30,005 nt of DNA from a virus, in IMG/VR virus record IMGVR_UViG_3300025759_000451, positions 1 through 30,005 of that record; one strand, given 5' to 3'. Of the stretch, positions 14,445 to 23,219 are shown in pieces. How positions within the stretch are numbered: the first letter of the stretch is position 1; the number at the start of each line of letters is the position of its first letter. The position numbers and the translations under genes are program-made. A model generated the notes under the pieces. The model was not told the DNA's origin. It did not search any database and saw nothing but the letters and a program-made list of their open reading frames with translations.

Positions 14445-15744
14445 TACTGAATTTACTCATACACAAGGACAAGCAATAGAATATCTATTTGATAAACAAA
14501 CAACAGAAGTATTATTTGGAGGTGCAGCAGGAGGAGGTAAAAGTTGGGTAGGTTGTAGTTGGCTTATTTTACTTTGTATTAAATATCCTAAGACAAGATA
14601 CTTAATGGGTAGGAGTAAATTAGATTCATTAAAGAAAACAACACTAAATACTTTTTTTGAAGTTTGCCAAACTTGGGGTATATTGGCTAATAAGCATTAT
14701 AATTTTAATGCAGCATCTAATATAGTTAAGTTTTATAATGGAAGTGAAATAATACTTAAAGATTTGTTTTTATATCCATCAGATAGAAATTTTGATAGTT
14801 TAGGTTCATTAGAAATAACAGCAGCTTTTATAGATGAAGCAAATCAAATAACAGAAAAAGCTAAGAATATAGTTGCATCAAGAATGAGATATAAGTTAGA
14901 TGAATATAATTTAATACCAAAATTATTAATGACTTGTAACCCAGCTAAGAACTGGGTATATACACAATATTACAAACCTGCTAAAGAAGGAGTACAGAAA
15001 CCACATAGGCAATTTATTCAAAGTTTAGTTGATGATAATCAATTTATATCTAAACATTATAAATCACAGCTATTAACATTAGATGAATTAAGCAAACAAC
15101 GACTGCTTTATGGTAATTGGGAATATGATGCAACAAATGATAATTTAATAGAATATGATGCTATATTAAATTTATTTAATCAAACAGGAAAACAGGGGGA
15201 TAAATATATAAGTTGTGATGTGGCTCGTTTTGGTAATGATAGAACAATTATAATGCTTTGGGAAGGGTTACATATCAAAAAAGTAAGAAGTATTGGTAAA
15301 TCAGCTGTAAATCAGGTTGTAGATGAAATTAGGTTGTTACAACAAATTAATGGTGTAAGATTGACTAATATTATAGTTGATGAAGATGGAGTAGGTGGTG
15401 GTGTAAAAGATTATATGCGTTGCAGAGGTTTTGTAAATAATTCAAGAGCATTAAAAGGAGAAAATTATCAAAACTTAAAAACACAATGTTATTATAAATT
15501 AGCTGATATGATTAATACTGCTCAAATAGGAATAGATTGTAATGATATTAATATGAAAAACCATATCATAGAAGAATTAGAACAAGTAAGAACAAAAGAT
15601 GCAGATAAAGACAATAAGTTACAAATAATACCTAAAGAAACTATTAAAGATATTATAGGACGTTCTCCTGATTATGCTGATGCTTTAGCTATGAGAATGT
15701 TTTTTGAATTAGATGCTAATTATGGTAAATATTATGTGCAATAA
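14434..15744 (+). CDS. terL: Terminase large subunit
   Basis: The ATPase domain has Walker A GGAAGGGKS (29-37) and Walker B AAFIDEA (about 130-136) with the coupling motif TCNPAKNW. The nuclease domain has SCDVARFGNDRT (about 260-271), VDEDGVGGG (about 315-323) and PDYADAL (412-418), the three acidic sites of the RNase H-like fold. The enzyme cuts concatemers and pumps DNA into the prohead through the portal. There is no ATG near the start: TTG 14434 directly touches AAAGGAG, while ATT 14440 sits six bases after it, a better ribosome spacing. Either gives nearly the same protein. The gene ends at a hairpin terminator. Confidence 0.93.
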   Translation: MNIDTEFTHTQGQAIEYLFDKQTTEVLFGGAAGGGKSWVGCSWLILLCIKYPKTRYLMGRSKLDSLKKTTLNTFFEVCQTWGILANKHYNFNAASNIVKFYNGSEIILKDLFLYPSDRNFDSLGSLEITAAFIDEANQITEKAKNIVASRMRYKLDEYNLIPKLLMTCNPAKNWVYTQYYKPAKEGVQKPHRQFIQSLVDDNQFISKHYKSQLLTLDELSKQRLLYGNWEYDATNDNLIEYDAILNLFNQTGKQGDKYISCDVARFGNDRTIIMLWEGLHIKKVRSIGKSAVNQVVDEIRLLQQINGVRLTNIIVDEDGVGGGVKDYMRCRGFVNNSRALKGENYQNLKTQCYYKLADMINTAQIGIDCNDINMKNHIIEELEQVRTKDADKDNKLQIIPKETIKDIIGRSPDYADALAMRMFFELDANYGKYYVQ

Positions 15745-15779
15745 AAAAAGGTGCAACCCCTAAAAATTACACCCTTTTT
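15744..15779 (+). terminator. Terminator after the packaging operon
   Basis: An A-rich arm with GGTG (15750-15753) pairs with CACC (15770-15773), flanked by AAAAA/TTTTT with one mismatch, and the stem extends inward with AA/TT. The descending arm ends in five T residues. It starts at the large terminase stop codon and separates that operon from the tail operon. Confidence 0.7.
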
Positions 15780-15820
15780 AAACAAAAACTTTTTGAAAAC
15801 GAGGCAAACATAACAATTTT

Positions 15821-15852
15821 AAACTAAATAACAAATAATTCTATTATATATT
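15821..15852 (+). promoter_or_regulatory. Late promoter motif copy 2 (before tail operon)
   Basis: AAACTAAA (15821-15828), 12 bases, then CTATTATATA from 15841, with ATG at 15853, exactly 12 bases after the C. It follows a terminator, so this site should start the 9.2 kb tail operon. The upstream element matches CAAACAAA at 5 of 8 positions. Confidence 0.65.
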
Positions 15853-16497
15853 ATGCGATTGAAAATAAATAAAGATGGCAAACAAACTGTTTATACTATG
15901 ATAAATAGTTGGAGTGATGTTACATTAGATAAGTGGGTAAAATTAATAAGTAAAAAAGAAAAAACAAAAACAGAAGAAACTTTAGAAACAATAAGTGTTT
16001 TATCTGATATACCTAAAAAGATTATAAAAGAACTATCAATAAATGATGTAGCAGCAATAATGAAAAAATTAGCATTATTACAAGAAAGTGCTAATAATAA
16101 ATTAAAAAAGATAATAACATTAGATGGTGTTGAATATGGTTTCCACCCTAATTTAGAAGAAATAACTCTTGGGGAATACGCTGATATAGAAACATATATG
16201 AAAGATGGTATAGAAAATAATTTACATAAACTAATGTCTGTACTGTATAGACCTATAACAGAAAAACATGGTAATAATTATTCAATTGAAGCTTATGGTA
16301 TAAGTGATACAAGAATAAGAGCAGAAAAATTTAAGAAAATGAAAGCAGAAAATGTAAATAGTTCATTGGTTTTTTTTTGGAATTTCGTAAAAGAACTGTC
16401 GATAATTTTGCCGCAGTATTTAATGGAACAGAGCAAGATGATTCTAAACAAAATACAGGAGAACAATTTGCAGAGAAATGGGGTTGGTTTGGTGTGA
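15853..16497 (+). CDS. Tail assembly chaperone, zero-frame product
   Basis: The 214-residue product begins MRLKINKDGKQTVY and contains WSDVTLDKWVKLI, DIPKKIIKELS and VEYGFHPNLEEITLGEYADI, a pattern I recognise from tail-assembly-chaperone-like proteins at the start of tail operons in Bacteroidetes phages. It would bind the tape measure protein and help tube assembly. After the T9 run (16370-16378) the zero frame continues for about 38 codons with rarer codons (CTG, TCG, CCG, CAG), whereas the -1 frame has normal ones. The biologically important long form is therefore probably the frameshift product described in the next entries. Confidence 0.7.
   Translation: MRLKINKDGKQTVYTMINSWSDVTLDKWVKLISKKEKTKTEETLETISVLSDIPKKIIKELSINDVAAIMKKLALLQESANNKLKKIITLDGVEYGFHPNLEEITLGEYADIETYMKDGIENNLHKLMSVLYRPITEKHGNNYSIEAYGISDTRIRAEKFKKMKAENVNSSLVFFWNFVKELSIILPQYLMEQSKMILNKIQENNLQRNGVGLV
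16370..16378 (+). other. Probable -1 frameshift site (T9 run)
   Basis: Nine T residues flanked by GG on both sides. In the zero frame they read GTT-TTT-TTT-TGG, containing the slippery heptamer T-TTT-TTT. A -1 slip continues as TTG-GAA-TTT into the frame that ends at 16622. Transcriptional slippage on the homopolymer or an assembly error in the run length would give the same appearance. Confidence 0.65.
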
Positions 16498-16622
16498 TGT
16501 ATAGATTAACTAATGGAGAAATAATTAATTTGGAAAGAATAACTAATTTAAGTTTATATGAGTGTTTAACTTGGCTTACTTATGAAACAGATTTAAATGA
16601 AACTAAAGCAGTACAAAGATGA
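16377..16622 (+). CDS. Tail assembly chaperone, -1 frame extension
   Basis: The 81-codon frame begins within the T run and has no ATG start. It contains FAEKWGWFGVMYRLTNGEII, then LERITNLSLYECLTWLTYET, matching the typical C-terminal half of tail chaperone long forms (KWGW....Y.L..G.I..L..(I/V)T.L....CL..L.YE). Slippage at 16370-16378 would give a 256-residue fusion, 175 residues from the upstream frame plus 81 here. This mirrors the gpG/gpGT arrangement of lambda. Codon use in this frame resembles that of real genes immediately after the T run. Its stop overlaps the ATG of the next gene. Confidence 0.72.
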   Translation: MEFRKRTVDNFAAVFNGTEQDDSKQNTGEQFAEKWGWFGVMYRLTNGEIINLERITNLSLYECLTWLTYETDLNETKAVQR

Positions 16623-17113
16623 CATATTTTAAAGATTATAATAATACGATAGATACATTAAAGAAATTAGGTCAACAACATTACCAAATACAAACTGTAA
16701 CAACAGGAGATATATGGGAAATTGATTTGCAAAAAAACACTATGTTTCCTTTAATGCATATTAACCCTGTTAATGCAGTAGCAGGAACACATCAGATGAC
16801 ATTAAATTTTCAAATATTTATTATGGATTTAGTGTTTCCAGACCAATCAAATGAACAAGAAGTATTATCAGATTGTTTACAAATAAGTAATGACTTTATT
16901 GGAACGTTTAAAAATGGAGAAAGTTTATTATTATCTAATCAAGGATTAAATGATATTCCTAAATATTTTACAGAAGGAGATATAAACTTAGAACCATTTA
17001 CAGAAAGATTTGATAGTGCAGTAACAGGCTGGGTATTTACTTTACCTGTTATAATAGAAAATGAATATAATACTTGTATAGCACCACAAGCAACAACAGA
17101 TGCAATACAATAA
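16619..17113 (+). CDS. Tail-region structural protein (possible tail completion)
   Basis: The 164-residue protein starts at ATGA overlapping the chaperone stop. It has a mixed alpha/beta look: MTYFKDYNNTIDTLKKLGQQ, strands around MTLNFQIFIMDLVFPD, then LSDCLQISNDFIGTF and a closing strand GWVFTLPVIIENEYNTCIAP. This pattern, including N(E/N)YN(T/S)C near the end, recurs in Bacteroidetes phages in tail operons, and its size fits a tail terminator or completion protein. The exact role is not shown by motifs. Confidence 0.55.
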   Translation: MTYFKDYNNTIDTLKKLGQQHYQIQTVTTGDIWEIDLQKNTMFPLMHINPVNAVAGTHQMTLNFQIFIMDLVFPDQSNEQEVLSDCLQISNDFIGTFKNGESLLLSNQGLNDIPKYFTEGDINLEPFTERFDSAVTGWVFTLPVIIENEYNTCIAPQATTDAIQ

Positions 17114-17181
17114 TGTTTAAATTTAAAATAGGAAAATTAACGATACAATTAATACCACCAAAAATAACTTATAAAATATAA
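17113..17181 (+). CDS. Possible micro-protein (22 residues)
   Basis: ATG 17113 overlaps the preceding TAA by one base (TAATG). The frame encodes MFKFKIGKLTIQLIPPKITY plus KI and stops at 17181, just before the next gene. It fills the whole gap between two tail genes, which argues for translation, but so short a frame could be chance or a coupling leader. Confidence 0.35.
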   Translation: MFKFKIGKLTIQLIPPKITYKI

Positions 17182-17184
17182 CAA

Positions 17185-17628
17185 ATGGCAGATTTAACAA
17201 CAACAATTAGTGAATCAGTAGTCCTTAATGGTGCAGTAAGAGGAACTACTAATACAGTAACAACAACAGGTATAAACAACGTATATGAACGTATAGTAAC
17301 TTGTACCACAGGGCAAACAACACATATAGCAACTTTTAATACTAACTCTTATGGTTCAGCAGTACAAATAGATAAAGAAGATGTTAGATATATCAGAGTA
17401 ACCAACTTAGATGCTACTAATACTTTAGAACTAGCAGTAGTTGGTGCAGCTACTTTATATCAAGTATTACTGAAAGCAGGACAATCACATATACTATGTG
17501 CAGCAGAAGATGTTATGTTAGCAGAAGCAGATACATCTCCAAGCTTTGGTACTATGGCTGATTTAACAAGTTTACAAGTTAGTCCTGCTGCTACTTTAGA
17601 TGTAGAAATATTTGTAGCTAGTGTATAG
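17185..17628 (+). CDS. Virion structural protein, beta-rich (147 residues)
   Basis: The protein is rich in Thr, Ala and Val and appears all-beta (VVLNGAVRGTTNTVTTTGIN, YIRVTNLDATNTLELAVVGA, LLKAGQSHILCA). Such composition fits a decoration or tail-surface protein. I recall similar proteins in flavobacterial phage tail operons, without known role. It is clearly a late gene, followed by a GTG-started gene overlapping by one base. Confidence 0.6.
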   Translation: MADLTTTISESVVLNGAVRGTTNTVTTTGINNVYERIVTCTTGQTTHIATFNTNSYGSAVQIDKEDVRYIRVTNLDATNTLELAVVGAATLYQVLLKAGQSHILCAAEDVMLAEADTSPSFGTMADLTSLQVSPAATLDVEIFVASV

Positions 17629-18161
17629 TGAAAGCATTAGAAAGATACTTAGAATCATTTGGTAAGTTTGTTATTCAACAATCTAAAAGTAATTTAACTA
17701 GAAAAAAGAAAAACGTAACTAATGATTTATACAACTCTTTAAAATTTACTGTAAATAAAACACCTGATGGATATAGTGTTAAATTTTATATGGATAATTA
17801 TGGAGAGTTTGTAGATAAAGGAGTATCAGGTAATAAAAAAATAAATGAATATACTACTTATGATGGAAGAAATATAGAAAGTCCTTTTAAATATAGGAGT
17901 AAAGGTCCTCCTGTTGATATATTATCAAAATGGATTAAAATGAGAGGTATTAATCCTAAAGGAATTAAAAGGGGTAGGTCTAAAAAAACAGGACAATATA
18001 TTTCAGGTTTGGCATATTTAATAAGTAAAAAAATAAAAAGAGATGGTATAAAAGGAATTAGTTTTTTTCAAAGACCTTTAGGTTTAGGTTTAGCTAAATT
18101 TCCTGATGATATTTTAATAAATATAAAAAAAGAACTTTTAATTAATATAAAAAATCTATGA
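17628..18161 (+). CDS. HK97 gp10-like neck / tail-completion protein
   Basis: Start is GTG overlapping the previous stop (TAGTG). The basic 177-residue protein has VKALERYLESFGKFVIQQSK, the phrase YGEFVDKGVSGNKK, FKYRSKGPPVDILSKWIKMR and ISFFQRPLG near the C-terminus. These match the gp10-like type, which joins head and tail or sits in the neck. The YG.FVD.G.SG element is the most telling. It overlaps the next gene by four bases. Confidence 0.65.
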   Translation: MKALERYLESFGKFVIQQSKSNLTRKKKNVTNDLYNSLKFTVNKTPDGYSVKFYMDNYGEFVDKGVSGNKKINEYTTYDGRNIESPFKYRSKGPPVDILSKWIKMRGINPKGIKRGRSKKTGQYISGLAYLISKKIKRDGIKGISFFQRPLGLGLAKFPDDILINIKKELLINIKNL

Positions 18162-19624
18162 GTATAATAATAGAACAAGCACCATTATATAAAACTTTAC
18201 CTGTTGGACAAGATATAATATTTACAGTATCAAGCGATACTTTGGTTGCAACAAAATATAATGTAAAATTTACTGCTGAAATTTATATTGATGAAGAATC
18301 AAGTAATATTTATAATCCAAGTTCTTATATAGCTAAATTAAAAGTAACCCCTAATAATGTTGGTAGAGGTATATTTTCTTTACAACCTGTTTTAGAAAGC
18401 TATGTATCTGCACAACATCAGGGTACTAATTTTGATACTATAGCAAGTCAATATAAAGGAACAGCATATTCTGATGATAATCCACACCCTATACATTTAA
18501 TTGATAAGTATGCTAATAATAAAAACAATGCAAGATATTTTGGTTTAGCATTTAATATAGAATATTATAATACTGCTGATGCAGTAGGAACACCACAAAC
18601 ATTATTGCAAGCTCAACAATCATTTAAATATTTTTATTTCAATGGGGTATTAGATTTTGATGAAGTGTTAAAGGTAGTAAGAGGTAATTATGGTTATAAT
18701 TTAGATGGAGATAAATTAGTATTAAATGATTATTATGGAACATTAGGTAAATTTTTAAGTAATGCACCTACAACACAATATGCTAAATTAACAGATTATG
18801 GTACTTTATCTTTTTTAAACTTTCTTAATAGTGGTACTTATAGCTTTCAAGTTGGAACTGATAATGCTACAATTAATATGATGGCTTATATTAATATAAA
18901 TTTATATGATAGAACAGGTGCACAACAAGGTTCTTCTATTCGTATAGATTGTACTGATACTAATGGTGGATTTCAATATAATAATGATTTTTCTAATACT
19001 AGAGTTATGTACTTTGGTGCTTTTCCTGCTAACTTAGATAATTGGAGTACAGATTGGGATACTCATAAAGCAAATACAGCTTATTATACAATACAAGCTT
19101 TTGATGATGAAGAAGAAGCTATTAGTCAGCTATATACTATAAATATAATAGGTAATAGTTGTAAAGGTTTTGAAAGTATTAGGTTAACTTGGCTTAATCA
19201 ATATGGTACTTGGGATTATTATACGTTTAAAAAGAAGTCAGTTAAATCATTACAAACTAACAGAACAACATACACACAACAATCAGGTACTTGGAACGAA
19301 AACAAATATAGAATAAGAGGATTTAAAGGTGGTAAGAAAAACTTTAGAGTAAACACAAAACAATTAATAAGTATAAATACTGATTTTATAAATGAAGATG
19401 AAGCAATATGGTTTGAAAATTTAATGAATAGTACAGATGTATATTTATTAAATGGCTATGATAGTGATGTAAATGATACTAGATATGGTATAGTTAATAA
19501 ATATGTAGAGCCTGTTAGAGTTATTACATCTAATTATATAAGAAAAACAAAAGCAAACGATAAGCTTATACAATATACTTTTGAAATAGAAAAAACTAAA
19601 AATAAAAGAACACAATCAGTATAA
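18158..19624 (+). CDS. Tail structural protein (488 residues)
   Basis: The protein is beta-rich and Tyr/Asn-rich with no catalytic motif. The N-terminus (IIEQAPLYKTLPVGQDIIFT) followed by KYNVKFTAEIYIDEES and GRGIFSLQPVLESYVSAQHQ is a combination I associate with tail-tip proteins of Bacteroidetes phages. The C-terminus IRKTKANDKLIQYTFEIEKT resembles the end of distal tail proteins. It probably forms part of the tail tip with the 917-residue neighbour, which it overlaps by one base (TAATG). Confidence 0.55.
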   Translation: MSIIIEQAPLYKTLPVGQDIIFTVSSDTLVATKYNVKFTAEIYIDEESSNIYNPSSYIAKLKVTPNNVGRGIFSLQPVLESYVSAQHQGTNFDTIASQYKGTAYSDDNPHPIHLIDKYANNKNNARYFGLAFNIEYYNTADAVGTPQTLLQAQQSFKYFYFNGVLDFDEVLKVVRGNYGYNLDGDKLVLNDYYGTLGKFLSNAPTTQYAKLTDYGTLSFLNFLNSGTYSFQVGTDNATINMMAYININLYDRTGAQQGSSIRIDCTDTNGGFQYNNDFSNTRVMYFGAFPANLDNWSTDWDTHKANTAYYTIQAFDDEEEAISQLYTINIIGNSCKGFESIRLTWLNQYGTWDYYTFKKKSVKSLQTNRTTYTQQSGTWNENKYRIRGFKGGKKNFRVNTKQLISINTDFINEDEAIWFENLMNSTDVYLLNGYDSDVNDTRYGIVNKYVEPVRVITSNYIRKTKANDKLIQYTFEIEKTKNKRTQSV

Positions 19625-22377
19625 TGTCAGTACAATTAGTATTATATCCACAAAGCTATAAAGGTGTTTATTCAACTACCTCATATCCTGTATTAAGTGA
19701 ATATGTAGCTGATACACCTTATTTTTTCTTTCTAAATTGGTTAGCTAATTATGATGTAGGAACATCTTCATTAGACCCATCATTAGATGCTGTAACTGCT
19801 AACCCACCAATACCTGCTTGGAGAACTTGGAGAAGTACAGGTGGTTTTTATGCTAACGTAACTGCACCTAGTCAAAGTTATTCAGATAGATTAATATTAT
19901 ATTCAAACAATGGTGCTATTTCTAGTAGTGGTGTATATCAAAAAATACAGAATTTAAACGTAGGTATATTATATGAATTAAGAATTAAAATAACACAAAT
20001 TGGTTCTGGTGGAACTTTATTAATAGGAAACCCTAATTTAACAACAACACTTGGTGGTGGTATGACAGCTAATTTATCTACATCAAGTACAACAACTCAT
20101 ATAGTTAATTTTACTGCTGCTAATACAGAGGAAGATTTAATAATAGATTATAGAAATAGTAATGGTACTACAATTAATATAGAGTTTGTAAGTATAAAAG
20201 ATGCTATTAATGCACCATCACAAGGTTATGGAGATTTATCTGATGGTCAAGTAATATGCGATTTATATGAAGAAGAAGATATACCATTGACTTTATCTAT
20301 TGATAATTTTAAAAATATAGCTGAAAAAACGCAAAGCTATTCTAAAGACTTCAACTTACCTGCAACAAAAAGAAACAACAAGATATTTAGCCATATTTTT
20401 GATGTTACAAGAACACAAGATAGTTTAGGGTTTAATCCTTATGTAAAAACTAAATGTATATTAAAACAAGATGGATATAATATATTTGAAGGGTATTTAA
20501 GATTAATAGATATAACAAATAAAGAAGGAGAAATAAGTTATAATGTTAATTTATATTCTGAACCTGTAGCACTAAAAGACATACTAGAAAATAAAAGCTT
20601 TAAAGATTTAGATTTTTCAGAATTAGACCACGATTATAATAAAACTAATATAAAAGCGAGTTGGTATGATAGTACAGGAATAACTTTGTTAAATCCTTTA
20701 TCTACTAATTCTAATGCTTATGATGCAGCTTTAGGGGTAAACAACACTAATGTACTAAAATATCCTTTTGTTAATTGGAAAGGAGATTATGATGTAGATG
20801 CTAATAACTTTCCTATATTGGATACTTTAGAAGATGCTTTTAGACCTTGGATTAGTTGTAAATATATTTTAGATTCAATATTTGATGATACACCTTTTAC
20901 ATATAAATCAGAATTTTTAGATAGTACAGATTTTACTAATCTATTTATGGATTTTAATTGGGGTACAGGTAATGCACCAAATGATACTATACATACAGGT
21001 AAAACACAATTCACATATTTACATACACAAACTATTAATACAGCTTGGGTTAATTTAGATTGTAATTCTAACAATTTCTCAAATGAATGGGGTTATAATC
21101 AAACAACTAATGTATTTACTTGTACAGCAGATAATACAGTTTATGATATTGTTGCTAAAGCTGTATTCAGATGTCAAGCAGCAGGGAATGCTATTAGAGT
21201 TAGGTTGTTACATACAGATACAACAGGTGCTCAAACAGTACATAATTTTCAAAGTCAATATATAGGAAGTTCAGGAGGACAATATTCTTATAACACTACT
21301 TTAAACATAGCATTACAATCAGGAGATACTCTAGAATTTCAAGCACAATCATCAGCATTAAATTCATTTATTTGTGTAAACTCTAGTCCTTATCAATTTG
21401 GTGCTAGAATATATGGTAGTGTAACTATTAACAGAATAACTAATTCTATTCTTTTACATACTTTAAGGGGAGAATTAGGTCAATGGGAATTTATTAAAGG
21501 TTTTGTTAATATGTTTAATTTAGTTATGATACAAGACAAAGACAATCCTAATAGAATAATAATAGAACCATATAATACTATATTTTCATTAGATGCTGTT
21601 GGAACATCTTTAATAGAAAGAAACATATTATATGATTGGACAGATAAAATAGATGAAACACAAATTAAACTAACTCCTTTGGATTTAGCTAATAAAACTA
21701 TATTCAAATATGAAGATGATGATAGTGATTATCCTACTACTTATTATAATAGCTTAAATATAAAAGATTATGGTACTGAAATACATCTTGGTATTAATAA
21801 TGCTATGAGTATTTTAACAGGAGAAGAAGAAATAAGTGCGTCACCTTTTTCAGCAACATTAATAAAGCCTATAGCTGATTATATAAATGATTTTATTATA
21901 CCTGTTATATATGCAAGTAATGATGAACAAACAGAATTTGAAAGTTTTGATAATAATCCAAGAATATTATATAAAATAGAATCAAGTCCTTTTCTATTTA
22001 CAGGAAATACAACATATAAAATACCTACTCAAAATGGTGTTTCAGGAGAACAAGCAACAGGGTATTTAAGATTTTCACATACATCTAATTTAATTAGTGC
22101 ATCAACTGATGATGATTTAAACTTTGGTACTATACAATTATTATGCGGAGATAGTCCTATAAATAATTTATATCAAAAATATTGGAGTAGATATTATAGT
22201 GAATTGTATAATCCTGATACTAAATATATGACTTTGAAAGTCAATTTGAATGCTTCTGATATAAATGATTTTGATTTTTCTAAAAATGTAATGATTAAAA
22301 ACAGAGCATATAGGGTAAATAAAATAGATTATAAACCTAAAGACTTATCTACAGTCGAATTTATATTAATAGGATAA
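19624..22377 (+). CDS. Large tail-tip / baseplate protein with carbohydrate-binding-like insert
   Basis: The largest protein in the window (917 residues). Residues about 50-195 resemble a carbohydrate-binding sandwich (LRIKITQIGSGGTLLIGNPN, then IVNFTAANTEEDLII and INIEFVSIKDA), inserted after a short N-terminal strand. The next part, PLTLSIDNFKNIAEKTQSYS then KDFNLPATKRNNKIFSHIF and FEGYLRLIDI, is a conserved-type tail-hub segment in flavobacterial phages. The C-terminal third (GQWEFIKGFVNMFNLVMIQD, NRIIIEPY) resembles phage hub proteins. Role inferred: tail tip scaffold with host-glycan contact. Confidence 0.65.
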   Translation: MSVQLVLYPQSYKGVYSTTSYPVLSEYVADTPYFFFLNWLANYDVGTSSLDPSLDAVTANPPIPAWRTWRSTGGFYANVTAPSQSYSDRLILYSNNGAISSSGVYQKIQNLNVGILYELRIKITQIGSGGTLLIGNPNLTTTLGGGMTANLSTSSTTTHIVNFTAANTEEDLIIDYRNSNGTTINIEFVSIKDAINAPSQGYGDLSDGQVICDLYEEEDIPLTLSIDNFKNIAEKTQSYSKDFNLPATKRNNKIFSHIFDVTRTQDSLGFNPYVKTKCILKQDGYNIFEGYLRLIDITNKEGEISYNVNLYSEPVALKDILENKSFKDLDFSELDHDYNKTNIKASWYDSTGITLLNPLSTNSNAYDAALGVNNTNVLKYPFVNWKGDYDVDANNFPILDTLEDAFRPWISCKYILDSIFDDTPFTYKSEFLDSTDFTNLFMDFNWGTGNAPNDTIHTGKTQFTYLHTQTINTAWVNLDCNSNNFSNEWGYNQTTNVFTCTADNTVYDIVAKAVFRCQAAGNAIRVRLLHTDTTGAQTVHNFQSQYIGSSGGQYSYNTTLNIALQSGDTLEFQAQSSALNSFICVNSSPYQFGARIYGSVTINRITNSILLHTLRGELGQWEFIKGFVNMFNLVMIQDKDNPNRIIIEPYNTIFSLDAVGTSLIERNILYDWTDKIDETQIKLTPLDLANKTIFKYEDDDSDYPTTYYNSLNIKDYGTEIHLGINNAMSILTGEEEISASPFSATLIKPIADYINDFIIPVIYASNDEQTEFESFDNNPRILYKIESSPFLFTGNTTYKIPTQNGVSGEQATGYLRFSHTSNLISASTDDDLNFGTIQLLCGDSPINNLYQKYWSRYYSELYNPDTKYMTLKVNLNASDINDFDFSKNVMIKNRAYRVNKIDYKPKDLSTVEFILIG

Positions 22378-23216
22378 TGGATTATTTAAAAGGCTATAAC
22401 ATAAAACCTAAAGAGGTTACAAGTACAGGAGAAGTAATATTTACTGATGGAACATATGAATTTCCACCTAATCAATTAGCTTGTGAAGCTTATGGATATA
22501 CATATAATGAAGCTACAGGAACTTGTTCAGCTTTCAATTATAATTCTAAATTACAAAGCAATTTTTCTAATATATTAAATAACAGAAGTGGTGGTGCTAC
22601 AGATAATGGTACTAAAAACACTATATTAAATGGTCAAGAAAACATTACAAAAGGAAATAACTTCAACAATGTAATGAATGGAGAAAAACACCAAATAGAA
22701 AATGGTGTAAATAATTCATCTATTTTAGGTGGTTCTTATGGTTTATTACAAAATCAAGGAGAAATAGTAATGGCAGGTGGAGGATATAATGCAATATTAG
22801 GGTCTGCTCAAACATCTTTTATACAACAATCAGGAAATACTGAAGATGACACAGAAACATTATTATATACTCAATTTATAACAAATAAATTTATTGAAAA
22901 AGTAGCTAATTCAGTAATGGGTTTTGAAATACATATAGTAGGTGTAAATACAGGTGTAGGAGTAGGAACAGCAGGAGATTATGGTTATATACAAGTATTA
23001 GGTGCAGTAACTTTTAGTAATGGATTAGCTTCTACATATCATCAACACCAAAATTACTTAGTTAATTCAGGTACAAGTGGATTACATCTTAACGCAAGAA
23101 TGAAAGATGCAACGGCTACATCATTTGGTGTTGCAGTAACAGGGTTAAATGAAACATATATACAATGGACAGCAAGTATAAGATTATGGACAAATAAAAT
23201 ACAACAAACTATTTAA
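22377..23216 (+). CDS. Tail fibre-like protein with YadA-head-like repeats
   Basis: Residues about 55-140 contain irregular repeats of the type N.I.NG...I..G.NN: KNTILNGQENITKGNNFNNV, MNGEKHQIENGVNNSSILGG, YGLLQNQGEIVMAGGGYNAI. These resemble the left-handed beta-roll of trimeric autotransporter heads, which suggests a trimeric fibre. The C-terminal half is a probable beta-rich tip (HQHQNYLVNSGTSGLHLN). A Cys pair sits near the N-terminus. Position between the tail-tip gene and tape measure gene supports a tail-attached role. Confidence 0.6.
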   Translation: MDYLKGYNIKPKEVTSTGEVIFTDGTYEFPPNQLACEAYGYTYNEATGTCSAFNYNSKLQSNFSNILNNRSGGATDNGTKNTILNGQENITKGNNFNNVMNGEKHQIENGVNNSSILGGSYGLLQNQGEIVMAGGGYNAILGSAQTSFIQQSGNTEDDTETLLYTQFITNKFIEKVANSVMGFEIHIVGVNTGVGVGTAGDYGYIQVLGAVTFSNGLASTYHQHQNYLVNSGTSGLHLNARMKDATATSFGVAVTGLNETYIQWTASIRLWTNKIQQTI

Positions 23217-23219
23217 GAT

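Noticed and set aside
15880-15900. CAAACAAA inside the tail chaperone gene
   Set aside because: No CTATTATA follows at 12 bases and it is within coding sequence; a chance occurrence in A-rich DNA.
20787-21265. Open frames on both strands inside the 917-residue tail gene (20787-21074 minus, 21083-21265 plus)
   Set aside because: Both lie wholly within a well-supported long gene, with no separate regulation or recognisable product.
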